A DNA stretch of 8,939 nucleotides from Rhodobacteraceae bacterium UBA6273 (GCA_002440625.1 DJUV01000284.1:1-8939), one strand, 5' to 3'. Shown: positions 1 through 7,437, counted from the first letter of the stretch. The notes: generated from the sequence alone by a model not told the origin. Program-made: numbers and translations.

Positions 1-715
1 TCTCGGGCGAGTTCAGGTATTTTGCGCTGTCATTCGGGTCCATCGCCCTTCCGCCAAAGGCGATGCAGCGCCCGCGCGCATCGCGGATCGGAAAGATGAT
101 CCGGTTGCGGAAGGTGTCATAGGGCGCCTTGCCCTTCTGGCTCGGCCGCGCGAGCCCGGCGCCAAGGATCAGATCGTCGGCAATACCCCGCCCCTTCAAC
201 TGATCCCAGAGCGCCTGCCACCCGTCCGGCGCGAAGCCGATCTCGAAGCGATCCTGTGCCGCCTCCGACAGCTTCCGCCGGCCAAGATAGTCGCGCGCCG
301 CCGCCCCCGCCCCGGTCTTCAACTGCAAGCGGTAAAAGCGCACTGCCTCTTCCATCACCGCAGCCAGCTCGCTCCGCCGGTCTGCCGCCTGCGCCTCGCG
401 CGGGTCGCGGGCTGGCATCGCCATCCCGGCCTCGCGCGCCAGCGCCTCAACCGCTTCCATGAAGGACATGTTCTCGGCCTCGCGAAGGAAGGTCAGCGCA
501 TCGCCCTTCGCGTGGCAGCCAAAGCAGTAGTAATAGCCCTTCCTGTCATCGACATGGAACGAGGCGCTCTTTTCCTGATGGAAGGGACAGGGTGCCCAGA
601 GATCGCCCTTGGCCTGATTGGACTTGCGCTGATCCCATGTGACCTTGCGCCCGATCACCGAGGACAGGGTGACACGGGTCCGAAGCTCATCAAGGAAACC
701 GGGCGGCAGACTCAT
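1..715 (-). CDS. dnaG: DNA primase DnaG, N-terminal part (cut by window edge)
   Basis: DnaG makes the short RNA primers used by the replication fork. The visible 238 residues cover the N-terminal zinc-binding domain and the start of the RNA-polymerase core. The CHC2-type zinc ligands are Cys43 and His46 (CPFH), then Cys64 and Cys67 (CFGC), followed by the usual GDA segment. Near the window edge the basic core region is present as FRNRIIFPIRDARGRCIAFGG, with NDSAKYLNSPE just after. The ATG at 715 gives MSLPPGFLDEL, which matches the usual start of the family in Rhodobacteraceae, but no good Shine-Dalgarno lies directly before it. A second in-frame ATG at 763 would add 16 residues (MRLALAKGGASVDIRP) of no recognisable domain. 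The gene follows soxG after 151 bp holding a probable terminator, so it is probably transcribed separately. The catalytic Toprim domain and C-terminus lie outside the window. Confidence 0.96.
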   Translation of the reverse strand, partial: MSLPPGFLDELRTRVTLSSVIGRKVTWDQRKSNQAKGDLWAPCPFHQEKSASFHVDDRKGYYYCFGCHAKGDALTFLREAENMSFMEAVEALAREAGMAMPARDPREAQAADRRSELAAVMEEAVRFYRLQLKTGAGAAARDYLGRRKLSEAAQDRFEIGFAPDGWQALWDQLKGRGIADDLILGAGLARPSQKGKAPYDTFRNRIIFPIRDARGRCIAFGGRAMDPNDSAKYLNSPE

Positions 716-769
716 CGGGCGAATATCGACGCTCGCCCCCCCCTTCGCAAGGGCCAGACGCATCCCACA

Positions 770-820
770 CTTTCTGTCCGAAAATACTCCCGCCGGAGGC
801 ACCGGAGCCGCGCCCCCGCG
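770..820 (-). repeat. GC-rich intergenic element upstream of dnaG, possible dispersed repeat
   Basis: Read on the minus strand this segment is a GC-rich block (GGCTCCGGTGCC, CTCCGG twice) followed by GGGAGTATTTTCGGACAGAAAG. It contains an imperfect dyad GGC-ACCGGA-GCC at 798-809. The GC block followed by GGGAGTATTT resembles a short sequence I recall as frequent between genes in Rhodobacteraceae. That is memory, not a search, and only one copy is visible here. TATTTT could serve as a poor -10 for dnaG, but I see no matching -35. Confidence 0.3.
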
Positions 821-837
821 CGGCGACATGAAAGCTT

Positions 838-853
838 GGCGCCGCAAGGCGCC
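838..853 (-). terminator. probable terminator after soxG
   Basis: A perfect 6-bp stem GGCGCC/GGCGCC closes a 4-base loop (TTGC on the transcribed minus strand). It begins 13 bases after the soxG stop codon. The downstream sequence AAGCTTTCAT gives only a short T run, so termination may be weak or Rho-assisted. Its position between two unrelated genes supports the call. Confidence 0.5.
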
Positions 854-866
854 TCCGCATCCGTCC

Positions 867-1415
867 TCAGCCGATCATCGTCCGCGCCGCCACCGCCTCC
901 ATCGCCTCATGCAGCTCATGCACGGCGCTGCCGGCCATCGAGCGGAAGACCATCAGGTCGAAAGCGTCCGGCCCGGAGCGGCAGATATGCAGCATCATGT
1001 GGTTGAGGCCAGAGCGCGCCACCTGCCCTTCGGCAAAGACCTGCGCCCTGAGGTCGAGCGGCACCAGCCGCGCCAGCGCCGCCTCCGCCCCCGGCCCTTT
1101 CAGCCGCATCCGCGCCCAGCCGTCCGACTGGTCGGTCAGCGCGGCAAGGCCCTGAAGCGGCGCCGGATCTGGGCCGATGAGAAAGGCCTGATCCATGCCC
1201 GACCAGAGGATCACCGCATCGCCGCTTCGCCGCGACAAACCGGGACCCGGCCAGCCAAGGCCCATGGCCTTCAGCGCCGCGCCAAGGGCCCGCGTCTTGC
1301 CCTTCAGCGGCGCGACAGACGCGATATGGGCGAAGGGTAACTCGCTCAACACCATGCCGCCGGCAATCTTCGGCAAAAGCCCGTCGCAGGGCGTGATCTC
1401 GATCAGGCTAGCCAC
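867..1415 (-). CDS. soxG: sarcosine oxidase gamma subunit SoxG
   Basis: SoxG is the small gamma subunit of heterotetrameric (alpha-beta-gamma-delta) sarcosine oxidase, a cytoplasmic flavoenzyme. Known gamma subunits have a fold related to the folate-binding aminomethyltransferase domain but contribute mainly to assembly. The protein has 182 residues, which is normal for the family, and has no signal peptide or membrane segment. I chose the GTG at 1415. A strong Shine-Dalgarno GGGAGGA lies 7 bases before it, it overlaps the soxA stop by 8 bases (translational coupling), and the product begins MASLIEITPCDGLLPKIAGG. A longer in-frame ATG at 1514 would add 33 residues lying inside soxA in another frame, without family-like sequence, so I rejected it. 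Recognisable stretches include the central WSGMDQAFLIGPD and the C-terminal HICRSGPDAFDLMVFRSMAG. It is the last gene of soxBDAG. Confidence 0.92.
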   Translation of the reverse strand: MASLIEITPCDGLLPKIAGGMVLSELPFAHIASVAPLKGKTRALGAALKAMGLGWPGPGLSRRSGDAVILWSGMDQAFLIGPDPAPLQGLAALTDQSDGWARMRLKGPGAEAALARLVPLDLRAQVFAEGQVARSGLNHMMLHICRSGPDAFDLMVFRSMAGSAVHELHEAMEAVAARTMIG

Positions 1416-4347
1416 GGGCGCGTCCTCCCTCAGCGTCGAAGAAGACCGGGTGTACAACTTCGCAGACCACGTCCGCCCCCCGCAGGTGATCGACAAGCCG
1501 CACCCGCGTCGCATGTCGCGCCCGACCGTTCTTCAGGAAGGCGAGGCCAAGATGGGTATTCAGCGTCGGCGACCAGCAAACCGAGGTGACATAGCCCTGA
1601 TCGTTGACGCGGACTGGCTCCGCGCCCTCGTCGAAAAGATGCGCCCCGGCGCCAATGGGTTTCGAGGCCGGCACCGGCTTCAGCCCGACAAGCTGCTCCC
1701 GCTCCTGCCCGGTCAGGCCGGGCCGTTCCGAGGCCGCCTTGCCGATGCAGTCCTTCTTCGCCGACACCATCCCCTGCAAACCGATGTCGAAGGCCGTCAC
1801 CCGCCCGTGGATCTCGGCATGGGTGATGAAGCCCTTCTCGATCCGAAGGACGTTGAGCGCCTCCATCCCGTAAGCGCCGCCGCCAAGGCTTTCGGCGCGG
1901 GCGACCAGATCGCGGTAAAGCGCCGCGCCATAGCGCGCCGGCACCGCGATCTCAAAGCCCAGCTCACCCGAGAAGGAAATGCGGAAAAGCCGTGCCTCGA
2001 TCCCCATGACCCTGACCTTGCCGCAGCCAAGGAAGGGGATCGCCGCATCGTCGATGGGGCTTTCCAGAAGCGTGTTCAGCAACTCCCGCCCAAGCGGACC
2101 GGCGATGGCAAACTGCGCCCATTGTTCGGTGACGGAGATGGTATGGACGTCCCAGCCGGGACAATGCGCCTGCGCCACGAAGTCGAGATGGCGCATGACC
2201 TGACCGGCGGCGGCGGTGGTCGTCGTCATCAGGTAGTGGCCCTCGCCAAGGCAGGCGGTGGTGCCATCGTCCATCACGATCCCGTCTTCGCGCAGCATCA
2301 GGCCATAGCGCACCCGCCCCGGCTTCAGCGTGGAGAAGGTGTTGGTATAGACGAAGTCAAGGAACCGGCCCGCATCCGCGCCCTGAATGTCGATCTTGCC
2401 GAGCGTCGAGACATCGCAGACCCCGACCCTTTCCCGCACCATCCTGACCTCGCGGTCACAGGACTCGCGCCAGGTCTTTTCACCGGGGCGCGGGAAGTAG
2501 GACGGGCGGTACCAGAGCCCCGCCTCGATCATCGGTGCGCCGCGCGCCACCGAAGCCTGATGGGAGGTGGTCAGCCGTTCGGGCGCGAGGCCCTTGCCCT
2601 GCCCGCCGGCGCCGAGGGCGGCGACGGAGATCGGCACGTAAGGCGGGCGGAAAGTGGTGATCCCGGTTTCCGGGATGCCGCGCCCGGTCGCGTCCGCCAG
2701 AACGGCAAGGGCCGCGACATTGGAGCTTTTGCCCTGATCGGGGGCCATGCCTTGCGTCGTGTAGCGCTTCATATGCTCGACCGAGCGGAAGTTTTCCTGC
2801 GCGGCAAGACGGACATCCTTCGTCGTCACGTCATTGGCAAAATCGAGCCAGGCGCGGTGTTTGGGTTCGGGCACTTCCCAATAGGCGCGCAGACGGATGG
2901 CGCCGTCTTCCGCTTCCGGAAGGTCAACCTTCGGCTGGGCGCGGCCAAGTTCGGAAAGTGCAACGCTTGCCGCCTCCGCCCCTTCCTTCATGCATCCATA
3001 AGTTGAATATGTACCATTGGCCGCACCGGCAACCGTCAACCCCGGCACCATGCCCGGTTTCGGAACAAAGGTTGCAATATCCTCGCGCCAGACCGGGCGG
3101 CCGTTCATGTGGCAGGTCAGATGCAAGACCGGGTTCCAGCCGCCCGACATGGCGAGGCAATCGCAGGGGATGCGGGCGATCTTGCCGTCGCGGTCGGCGA
3201 CGATGACCTCGCGCAGCCCGTTCCGCCCGACGGCATCGACAAGGCGCGCCCCGGCATGAAGTGTCACGCCCTTTGGCGCGACGGCATCCTCCCGCACGTC
3301 GATCAGAGCCGAGACCTTGATCCCCGCCGCCCCAAGGTCGCTCACGGTCCGATGCGCGTCATCGTTATTGCCGAAGACCGCCACCGTCTGCCCCGGCGCC
3401 ACGCCCCAGCGGTTGACATAGGCGCGCACGGCGCCCGCCATCATCACCCCCGGCCGGTCATTGTTGGCAAAGGCGATGGGCCGCTCATGGGCGCCCGCCG
3501 CGAGGATCGCGCGCTTCGCGACGATGCGCCAGAAACATTCGCGCGGCAGGTCCATCGGCGGGCGTGCCAGATGCAGCCCGACCCGTTCGAGCGCGCCGAA
3601 GGTGCCGCCGTCATAGGCGCCGGTCACCGTGGTCCGCGTCATCAGCCGGACATTGGGCATCGAGGCCAGTTCGGCGACCACCCCGGCGGCCCAGTCAGCA
3701 CCGGACTGGCCCGCGACCTCATGGCTTTCCGCCAGAAGCCGCCCGCCCATGCGCGCGTCCTCTTCGGCAAGGATCACATCCGCACCGGCGCGACCGGCGG
3801 TCAGCGCCGCCATCAGTCCGGCGGGGCCGGAGCCGATGACCAGAAGATCGCAGAAGGCATAGGCCTTCTCGTAGTGCTCGTCATTGTGCTGACGCGACAG
3901 GGCGCCAAGACCGGCGGCCCTGCGGATCGCCGGTTCATAGAGCGATTCCCAGAACTTACGCGGCCACATGAAGGTCTTGTAGTAAAAGCCGGCGCTAAGG
4001 AACGGGGCGAAAAGGTCATTCACCTCCATCACGTCGAAACGGACCGAGGGCCAGGCGTTCTGGCCGCGGGCATCAAGGCCGGAATGGATCTCTTGCACCG
4101 TGGCGCGGACGTTCGGCACCTGGCCTGCGCCGCGCCCCACGGTGACAAGGGCGTTCGGCTCCTCCGACCCCGCCGTCATCACGCCACGGGGGCGGTGGTA
4201 CTTGAAGGACCGGCCCATGACGCGGACGCCCGAGGCAAGAAGCGCCGAGGCGAGCGTGTCGCCCTGAAAGCCGGTATAGTCCCTGCCGTCGAAGCGGAAG
4301 CCGACCGGCGTGCTGCGGTCGACAAGGCCCTTGCCCTCGATCCTCAT
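1408..4347 (-). CDS. soxA: sarcosine oxidase alpha subunit SoxA
   Basis: SoxA is the large subunit of heterotetrameric sarcosine oxidase. It binds NAD and carries the site where the methylene from sarcosine is transferred to tetrahydrofolate. Length is 979 residues, normal for the family. Domains in order: residues 1-100, a ferredoxin-like fold (FKYHRPRGVMTAG) with no cysteine before residue 166, so no iron-sulfur cluster, as expected for SoxA; residues 165-460, the dinucleotide-binding oxidoreductase domain with GSGPAG at 172-177, ILAAGAHERP at 281-290, a second nucleotide segment VFGNNDDA at 324-331 and GAANGTYSTYGC near 441-452; about 595 to the end, an aminomethyltransferase (GCV_T)-like folate domain, including GVCDVSTLGKIDIQG near 642. 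The ATG at 4347 overlaps the soxD stop as ATGA, with GAAGGGG a few bases upstream, indicating coupled translation. Nothing is truncated. The alternative of a hydrogen-cyanide-synthase or octopine-oxidase type subunit is excluded by the folate domain and the operon. Confidence 0.97.
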   Translation of the reverse strand: MRIEGKGLVDRSTPVGFRFDGRDYTGFQGDTLASALLASGVRVMGRSFKYHRPRGVMTAGSEEPNALVTVGRGAGQVPNVRATVQEIHSGLDARGQNAWPSVRFDVMEVNDLFAPFLSAGFYYKTFMWPRKFWESLYEPAIRRAAGLGALSRQHNDEHYEKAYAFCDLLVIGSGPAGLMAALTAGRAGADVILAEEDARMGGRLLAESHEVAGQSGADWAAGVVAELASMPNVRLMTRTTVTGAYDGGTFGALERVGLHLARPPMDLPRECFWRIVAKRAILAAGAHERPIAFANNDRPGVMMAGAVRAYVNRWGVAPGQTVAVFGNNDDAHRTVSDLGAAGIKVSALIDVREDAVAPKGVTLHAGARLVDAVGRNGLREVIVADRDGKIARIPCDCLAMSGGWNPVLHLTCHMNGRPVWREDIATFVPKPGMVPGLTVAGAANGTYSTYGCMKEGAEAASVALSELGRAQPKVDLPEAEDGAIRLRAYWEVPEPKHRAWLDFANDVTTKDVRLAAQENFRSVEHMKRYTTQGMAPDQGKSSNVAALAVLADATGRGIPETGITTFRPPYVPISVAALGAGGQGKGLAPERLTTSHQASVARGAPMIEAGLWYRPSYFPRPGEKTWRESCDREVRMVRERVGVCDVSTLGKIDIQGADAGRFLDFVYTNTFSTLKPGRVRYGLMLREDGIVMDDGTTACLGEGHYLMTTTTAAAGQVMRHLDFVAQAHCPGWDVHTISVTEQWAQFAIAGPLGRELLNTLLESPIDDAAIPFLGCGKVRVMGIEARLFRISFSGELGFEIAVPARYGAALYRDLVARAESLGGGAYGMEALNVLRIEKGFITHAEIHGRVTAFDIGLQGMVSAKKDCIGKAASERPGLTGQEREQLVGLKPVPASKPIGAGAHLFDEGAEPVRVNDQGYVTSVCWSPTLNTHLGLAFLKNGRARHATRVRLVDHLRGADVVCEVVHPVFFDAEGGRARG
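1423..1429 (-). promoter_or_regulatory. ribosome binding site deciding the soxG GTG start
   Basis: GGGAGGA on the minus strand, inside the last codons of soxA, lies 7 bases before the GTG at 1415. It fixes the soxG start against the upstream ATG at 1514. Confidence 0.75.
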
Positions 4348-4625
4348 GCCTTGGCCCCCTTCGCCGCTGGCTTGCGTTCCGCCAGGAGCCGCGTGTCGCT
4401 GATCGCATGGGTCACGGTGTTGCGGCTGACCTCGATCCAGGCGGAACAGCCAAGCTCGTGGTACCAGAGGTCGTTCGTTTCGCCCGCCGGGTTGTCGCGG
4501 AGGTGGAGAAGGTCATCCCAGGCCTCCGACCATCCGCCCTCGGGCCGGTCGGCATAGACCGAGGCGCCGTAGTAGGTGAACTCACGCAGGTCGCGATCAC
4601 CGCAGAGGGGGCAGTTCAGGCGCAT
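4344..4625 (-). CDS. soxD: sarcosine oxidase delta subunit SoxD
   Basis: SoxD is the small zinc-binding delta subunit that completes the heterotetramer. The 93-residue protein shows the expected ligands Cys5 and Cys8 (CPLC), His56 and Cys60 (HELGC), with the family stretches FTYYGASVYADRP and GCSAWIEVSRNT. The last dozen residues are basic and alanine-rich (ERKPAAKGAKA), typical of a flexible tail. The ATG at 4625 has GAGGGGG six bases before it. That ribosome site overlaps the soxB stop, which ends only 11 bases upstream. Its own stop overlaps the soxA start by 4 bases, so its translation is coupled to both neighbours. Confidence 0.96.
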   Translation of the reverse strand: MRLNCPLCGDRDLREFTYYGASVYADRPEGGWSEAWDDLLHLRDNPAGETNDLWYHELGCSAWIEVSRNTVTHAISDTRLLAERKPAAKGAKA

Positions 4626-4636
4626 TTCGGTCCCCC

Positions 4637-5887
4637 TCAGTGCAGGTTGTGCTGGCTGCCGGTGCCTTCTTCATCAAGAAGGTGCCCGGTGCGGAAACGG
4701 TCGAGCCGGAACCGGCGGGCGACCTCGTGCGGCTCTCCGGTCGCGATCAGATGCGCCATGCACCATCCGCTTGCCGGCGTGGCCTTGAAGCCGCCGTAGT
4801 TCCAGCCGCAGTCGATATAAAGTCCGCCCACATCGGTCTTGTCGATGATGGGTGAGCCGTCCGGCGTCATGTCGACGATGCCGCCCCAGGTGCGCAGGAT
4901 CTTCGCCTTGCCGATCATCGGCATCAGCGTCATCCCCGCCTCCATCACATGCTCCAGCATCGGCAGGTTCCCCCGCGCGGCGTAGGAGGCATAGAAGTCG
5001 AGGTCGCCGCCGAATACGAGGCCGCCCTTGTCGGATTGCGAGATGTAGAAATGTCCCATGCCGTAGGTCACGACATGGTCAATGACGGGCTTCAGCCCCT
5101 CGGTCACATAGGCCTGAAGGATATGGCTTTCGATCGGCAGCCGCATCCCGGCCATCGCCGCGACCTGCCCCGACCGCCCGGCGGCGATGATGCCGACCTT
5201 CTTCGCCCGGATCGCGCCCCGAGTGGTCTGGACGCCGGTGACACGGCCATCCACGATGTCGATGCCGGTGACTTCGCAGTTCTGGATCAAGTCCACCCCG
5301 CGCTGGTCCGCGCCGCGCGCAAAACCCCAGGCGACGGCATCATGCCGGGCGGTGCCGCCGCGCCGGTGGTAAAGCCCGCCATAGATCGGGAAGCGGGTCT
5401 GTTCGAAATCGAGGTAGGGCACCAGCCGCCGCACCCCTTCGCGGTCCAGAAGCTCGGCATCGTCGCCCTGGTTGACCATCGCGTTGCCGCGCCGGGCGAA
5501 GGCGTCGCGCTGGCCGTCGGAATGGAAGAGGTTGATGATCCCGCGCTGCGAATGCATCACGTTGTAGTTGAGATCGCGCTCCAACCCTTCCCAGAGCTTC
5601 AGGGAATGGCTGTAGAATTCGGAATTGCCCGGCAGGAAGTAGTTGGCGCGGACGATGGTGGTGTTGCGGCCCACGTTGCCGGAGCCAAGATAGCCCTTCT
5701 CAAGCACCGCGATATTGGTCAGGCCGTGGTTCTTCGCGAGGTAGTAGGCCGTCGCCAACCCGTGACCGCCGCCGCCGATGATGATGATGTCATATTCGGC
5801 CTTCGGCTCCGGCTCGCGCCAGACTGGCTTCCAGCCCTTGTTGCCGAAGAGCCCCTCCTTGAGGACGCTCAGGCCCGAATAGCGCAT
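4637..5887 (-). CDS. soxB: sarcosine oxidase beta subunit SoxB
   Basis: SoxB is the catalytic flavoprotein subunit. It oxidises sarcosine at FAD and shares a covalent FMN with the alpha subunit, through which electrons pass to oxygen. The 416-residue length is usual. The N-terminal Rossmann motif for FAD is IIIIGGGGHGLATAYYL (GGGGHG at 38-43), with the acidic strand end at VLEKGYLGSGN. His182 in GGTARHDAVAWG aligns, from my recollection of characterised enzymes, with the histidine that binds FMN covalently. The C-terminal FAD signature is GGIVDMTPDGSPIIDK with CGWNYGGFKATPASG behind it. This is a DadA-type amino-acid oxidase family member, identified as SoxB rather than dimethylglycine oxidase by the neighbouring soxD, soxA and soxG. 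ATG at 5887 has a strong GGGAGGT 4 bases upstream. It is the first gene of the operon and lies just downstream of a candidate promoter. Confidence 0.97.
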   Translation of the reverse strand: MRYSGLSVLKEGLFGNKGWKPVWREPEPKAEYDIIIIGGGGHGLATAYYLAKNHGLTNIAVLEKGYLGSGNVGRNTTIVRANYFLPGNSEFYSHSLKLWEGLERDLNYNVMHSQRGIINLFHSDGQRDAFARRGNAMVNQGDDAELLDREGVRRLVPYLDFEQTRFPIYGGLYHRRGGTARHDAVAWGFARGADQRGVDLIQNCEVTGIDIVDGRVTGVQTTRGAIRAKKVGIIAAGRSGQVAAMAGMRLPIESHILQAYVTEGLKPVIDHVVTYGMGHFYISQSDKGGLVFGGDLDFYASYAARGNLPMLEHVMEAGMTLMPMIGKAKILRTWGGIVDMTPDGSPIIDKTDVGGLYIDCGWNYGGFKATPASGWCMAHLIATGEPHEVARRFRLDRFRTGHLLDEEGTGSQHNLH

Positions 5888-5891
5888 GAAT

Positions 5892-5898
5892 ACCTCCC
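5892..5898 (-). promoter_or_regulatory. soxB ribosome binding site
   Basis: GGGAGGT lies 4 bases before the soxB ATG. With the promoter proposed just upstream, the mRNA leader would be only about 15-20 bases. Confidence 0.7.
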
Positions 5899-5902
5899 GT
5901 CA

Positions 5903-5918
5903 CGGTTTCATTGAACCG
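5903..5918. promoter_or_regulatory. dyad CGGTT-N6-AACCG over the sox -10
   Basis: A two-fold symmetric element with 5-bp arms (CGGTT 5903-5907, AACCG 5914-5918) spans the proposed -10 and start of transcription. A regulator bound here would block the promoter, so a repressor operator is the simplest reading. A 5-bp symmetry can also arise by chance. Confidence 0.3.
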
Positions 5919-5938
5919 GAACAGGCAGGAGATTTCAA
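5910..5938 (-). promoter_or_regulatory. candidate sigma-70 promoter of soxBDAG
   Basis: On the minus strand TTGAAA (5938-5933, 5 of 6 to TTGACA) and TTCAAT (5915-5910, 4 of 6 to TATAAT) are separated by exactly 17 bases. They sit shortly before the soxB ribosome site and after the terminator of the upstream unit, which is where a sox promoter is needed. This is pattern matching only. Confidence 0.45.
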
Positions 5939-5972
5939 CGCCTCAGCCGACTTTCCCCGCCTCTTCGCGACA

Positions 5973-5982
5973 CGACATGTCG
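5973..5982. promoter_or_regulatory. perfect palindrome CGACATGTCG upstream of the sox promoter
   Basis: A 10-bp perfect palindrome is centred about 40 bases upstream of the proposed sox -35. The place suits an activator or second operator site. No regulator gene is in the window and I do not recognise the motif. Confidence 0.25.
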
Positions 5983-6000
5983 CCGGACGCCCGCCGCATG

Positions 6001-6031
6001 AAAAAACCGGCCAGAGATCAATGCGGGCCGG
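6001..6031 (-). terminator. intrinsic terminator of the tadE-tadG unit
   Basis: On the minus strand CCGGCC (6031-6026), a 13-base loop and GGCCGG (6012-6007) are followed directly by six T residues (6006-6001). It lies 54 bases after the stop of the TadG-like gene and before the sox promoter, so it separates the two transcription units. The stem is short but GC-only. Confidence 0.6.
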
Positions 6032-6084
6032 GTCGGCGCGTTGCCAAGCCAACGTTCCGCCCCTTCAGGCGCGCCAGACGATCA

Positions 6085-7434
6085 TCAATGCGCCAGCCGG
6101 AAATAGGCCGCCGCGTAGTTGTTGTTCATGCCCGCCCCGCCGCAGAACCCGAACGCGCCATTTGAGGTGACGTCGAGCTTGCCGCCCGCCACGAGGGCGA
6201 TGCCCTCTATGCCATCCGCATTCGCCGTCACCGAGATGTCCTTGGCAGCGATGATCTGGCTGCCGAAGAAGCTTGCCGAGGAGGCAAAGTCCACGCTTCC
6301 GAGCGTAACCATCTGCACGTCGCCGCCGGTGGCGCAGTCGTCATCCTTACCGATCACCATATTGGACAAGGCATAGAAGGACTGGTCGCCCGTGTTCGTG
6401 CTGATGATGACCGAATCCTCGATGATCGCGCCGGAGTTGAACTGCAACCGGCAATCGGTGACGATCACCATGTTCCGCATCACGAAGCCGGTACCGATCT
6501 CTTTGTGGCTGTTGTCATTATTGCAGGTCAGAACGTGAATTCGGCCGGTCTTGAACGCAGCGGCTTCCAGCACCGTTGCGCCCTGACCCTCGATGCTGAT
6601 CGGGGCCGGATCGGTGATATAGCCCCGGTGATATCGGGATGTCGCAGACATGATCCCGACATCCGGGTCAAATGGCGTGGCCTCGATGCCGCGGATGATG
6701 TCGGTGATGCGCCGGAGGATCTTCAGCTGATAGGACGCGTCACGCAGGGCCGCCTCCAGCCCGGTGTTGCCGGAAAAGCCAGAGGCCGGCAGTTCAACGT
6801 TCCGCCAGTCAGGCATCGACACGATAACGCCGGGCGCAAAGGTGTTGCCTGAGTTCACCGCGACCTGATCTTGCGAATGGACGCAGAAGCCCGGGCTGAA
6901 GTAGCTGTTCGACTGGATGTCGACCCGGTCCTTCGCCACCATACCTTCCGTGAAGCAGGCCGGGTAATAGGTTTCGAAAACCGTCCCTGCGGTTACGTCA
7001 AGCTTCTGGCGCCCGACAATGCGCATCGCGTATGTCGCAACCCCGTTGCCGTTGGCGCTCGCCCGTTGCGTGGTGACGAGGACGGCATCGCGCGAGTCAG
7101 GATCAGCCGTGAAAACCTGCGATACGCTGTCCCAATGGCCAAACTTGATGTCATTCGCAGTCAGGACCTTGCCGTACTTGCCGCTCGGCATGTTGCCCGC
7201 TGCCACATTGAGCGCTACCAACTTCGCCTCTTCGGCGGATCTGGTTTCGCGCGTCATGATGGCGGCATGGGCGGTCGCGTCGGCAGCAACCTGCAACTGG
7301 GTTTTCGAGGCGACACCGTTGCCGAAATCAATGGCGAGCCCGCCGAAGGCCAGCGCGCCGATGAACATCTGCAGGCAGACAGCAGAGATCCCACCATCTT
7401 CGCGCCGGATAAACTCCCTGACGGAACGGAGCAT
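6085..7434 (-). CDS. TadG-like pilus assembly protein (Tad_N domain plus beta-solenoid-like C-terminal region)
   Basis: This 449-residue protein belongs to the TadG-related group linked to Flp/Tad pili. A short basic cytoplasmic N-terminus (REFIRREDGG) leads into one membrane helix at about residues 15-36. The Tad_N hallmark follows: a small FGNGVASKTQLQVAADATAHAA stretch at about 37-58. The rest should be periplasmic. I see no MIDAS-type DxSxS motif, so the von Willebrand A domain of classical TadG seems absent. Instead residues 160-435 are rich in short hydrophobic strands with Asn, Gly and Ser turns (VDIQSNSYFSPG, LQFNSGAIIEDSVIIS, LDVTSNGAFGFCGG), suggesting a beta-solenoid. Six cysteines (160, 184, 304, 328, 367, 431) in that region could form disulfides. 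Unlike its neighbour it lacks Glu at +5 after the glycine, so it should not be a processed pseudopilin. The ATG at 7434 lies 3 bases after the tadE-like stop, with only a weak ribosome site, which suggests coupled translation. Confidence 0.75.
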   Translation of the reverse strand: MLRSVREFIRREDGGISAVCLQMFIGALAFGGLAIDFGNGVASKTQLQVAADATAHAAIMTRETRSAEEAKLVALNVAAGNMPSGKYGKVLTANDIKFGHWDSVSQVFTADPDSRDAVLVTTQRASANGNGVATYAMRIVGRQKLDVTAGTVFETYYPACFTEGMVAKDRVDIQSNSYFSPGFCVHSQDQVAVNSGNTFAPGVIVSMPDWRNVELPASGFSGNTGLEAALRDASYQLKILRRITDIIRGIEATPFDPDVGIMSATSRYHRGYITDPAPISIEGQGATVLEAAAFKTGRIHVLTCNNDNSHKEIGTGFVMRNMVIVTDCRLQFNSGAIIEDSVIISTNTGDQSFYALSNMVIGKDDDCATGGDVQMVTLGSVDFASSASFFGSQIIAAKDISVTANADGIEGIALVAGGKLDVTSNGAFGFCGGAGMNNNYAAAYFRLAH

Positions 7435-7437
7435 GGC

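Noticed and set aside
1416..1514. N-terminal extension of SoxG from the ATG at 1514
   Set aside because: The added 33 residues overlap soxA in another frame and look non-native; the GTG at 1415 has an ideal Shine-Dalgarno and gives the normal family length.
1195..3006. 603-codon open frame on the plus strand opposite soxA and soxG
   Set aside because: It mirrors the third-position GC bias of the real genes, has Arg/His/Pro/Gly-rich composition without domain motifs, and lies antisense to clearly conserved Sox proteins.
3109..4557. 482-codon open frame on the plus strand opposite soxA and soxD
   Set aside because: Same antisense shadow pattern; no recognisable motif or ribosome site.
4949..5914. 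321-codon open frame on the plus strand opposite soxB
   Set aside because: Antisense shadow of soxB with no family features.
6039..6054. Small CGTTG/CAACG hairpin between the TadG-like stop and its terminator
   Set aside because: Only a 5-bp stem with a 6-base loop; expected by chance and without a clear role.
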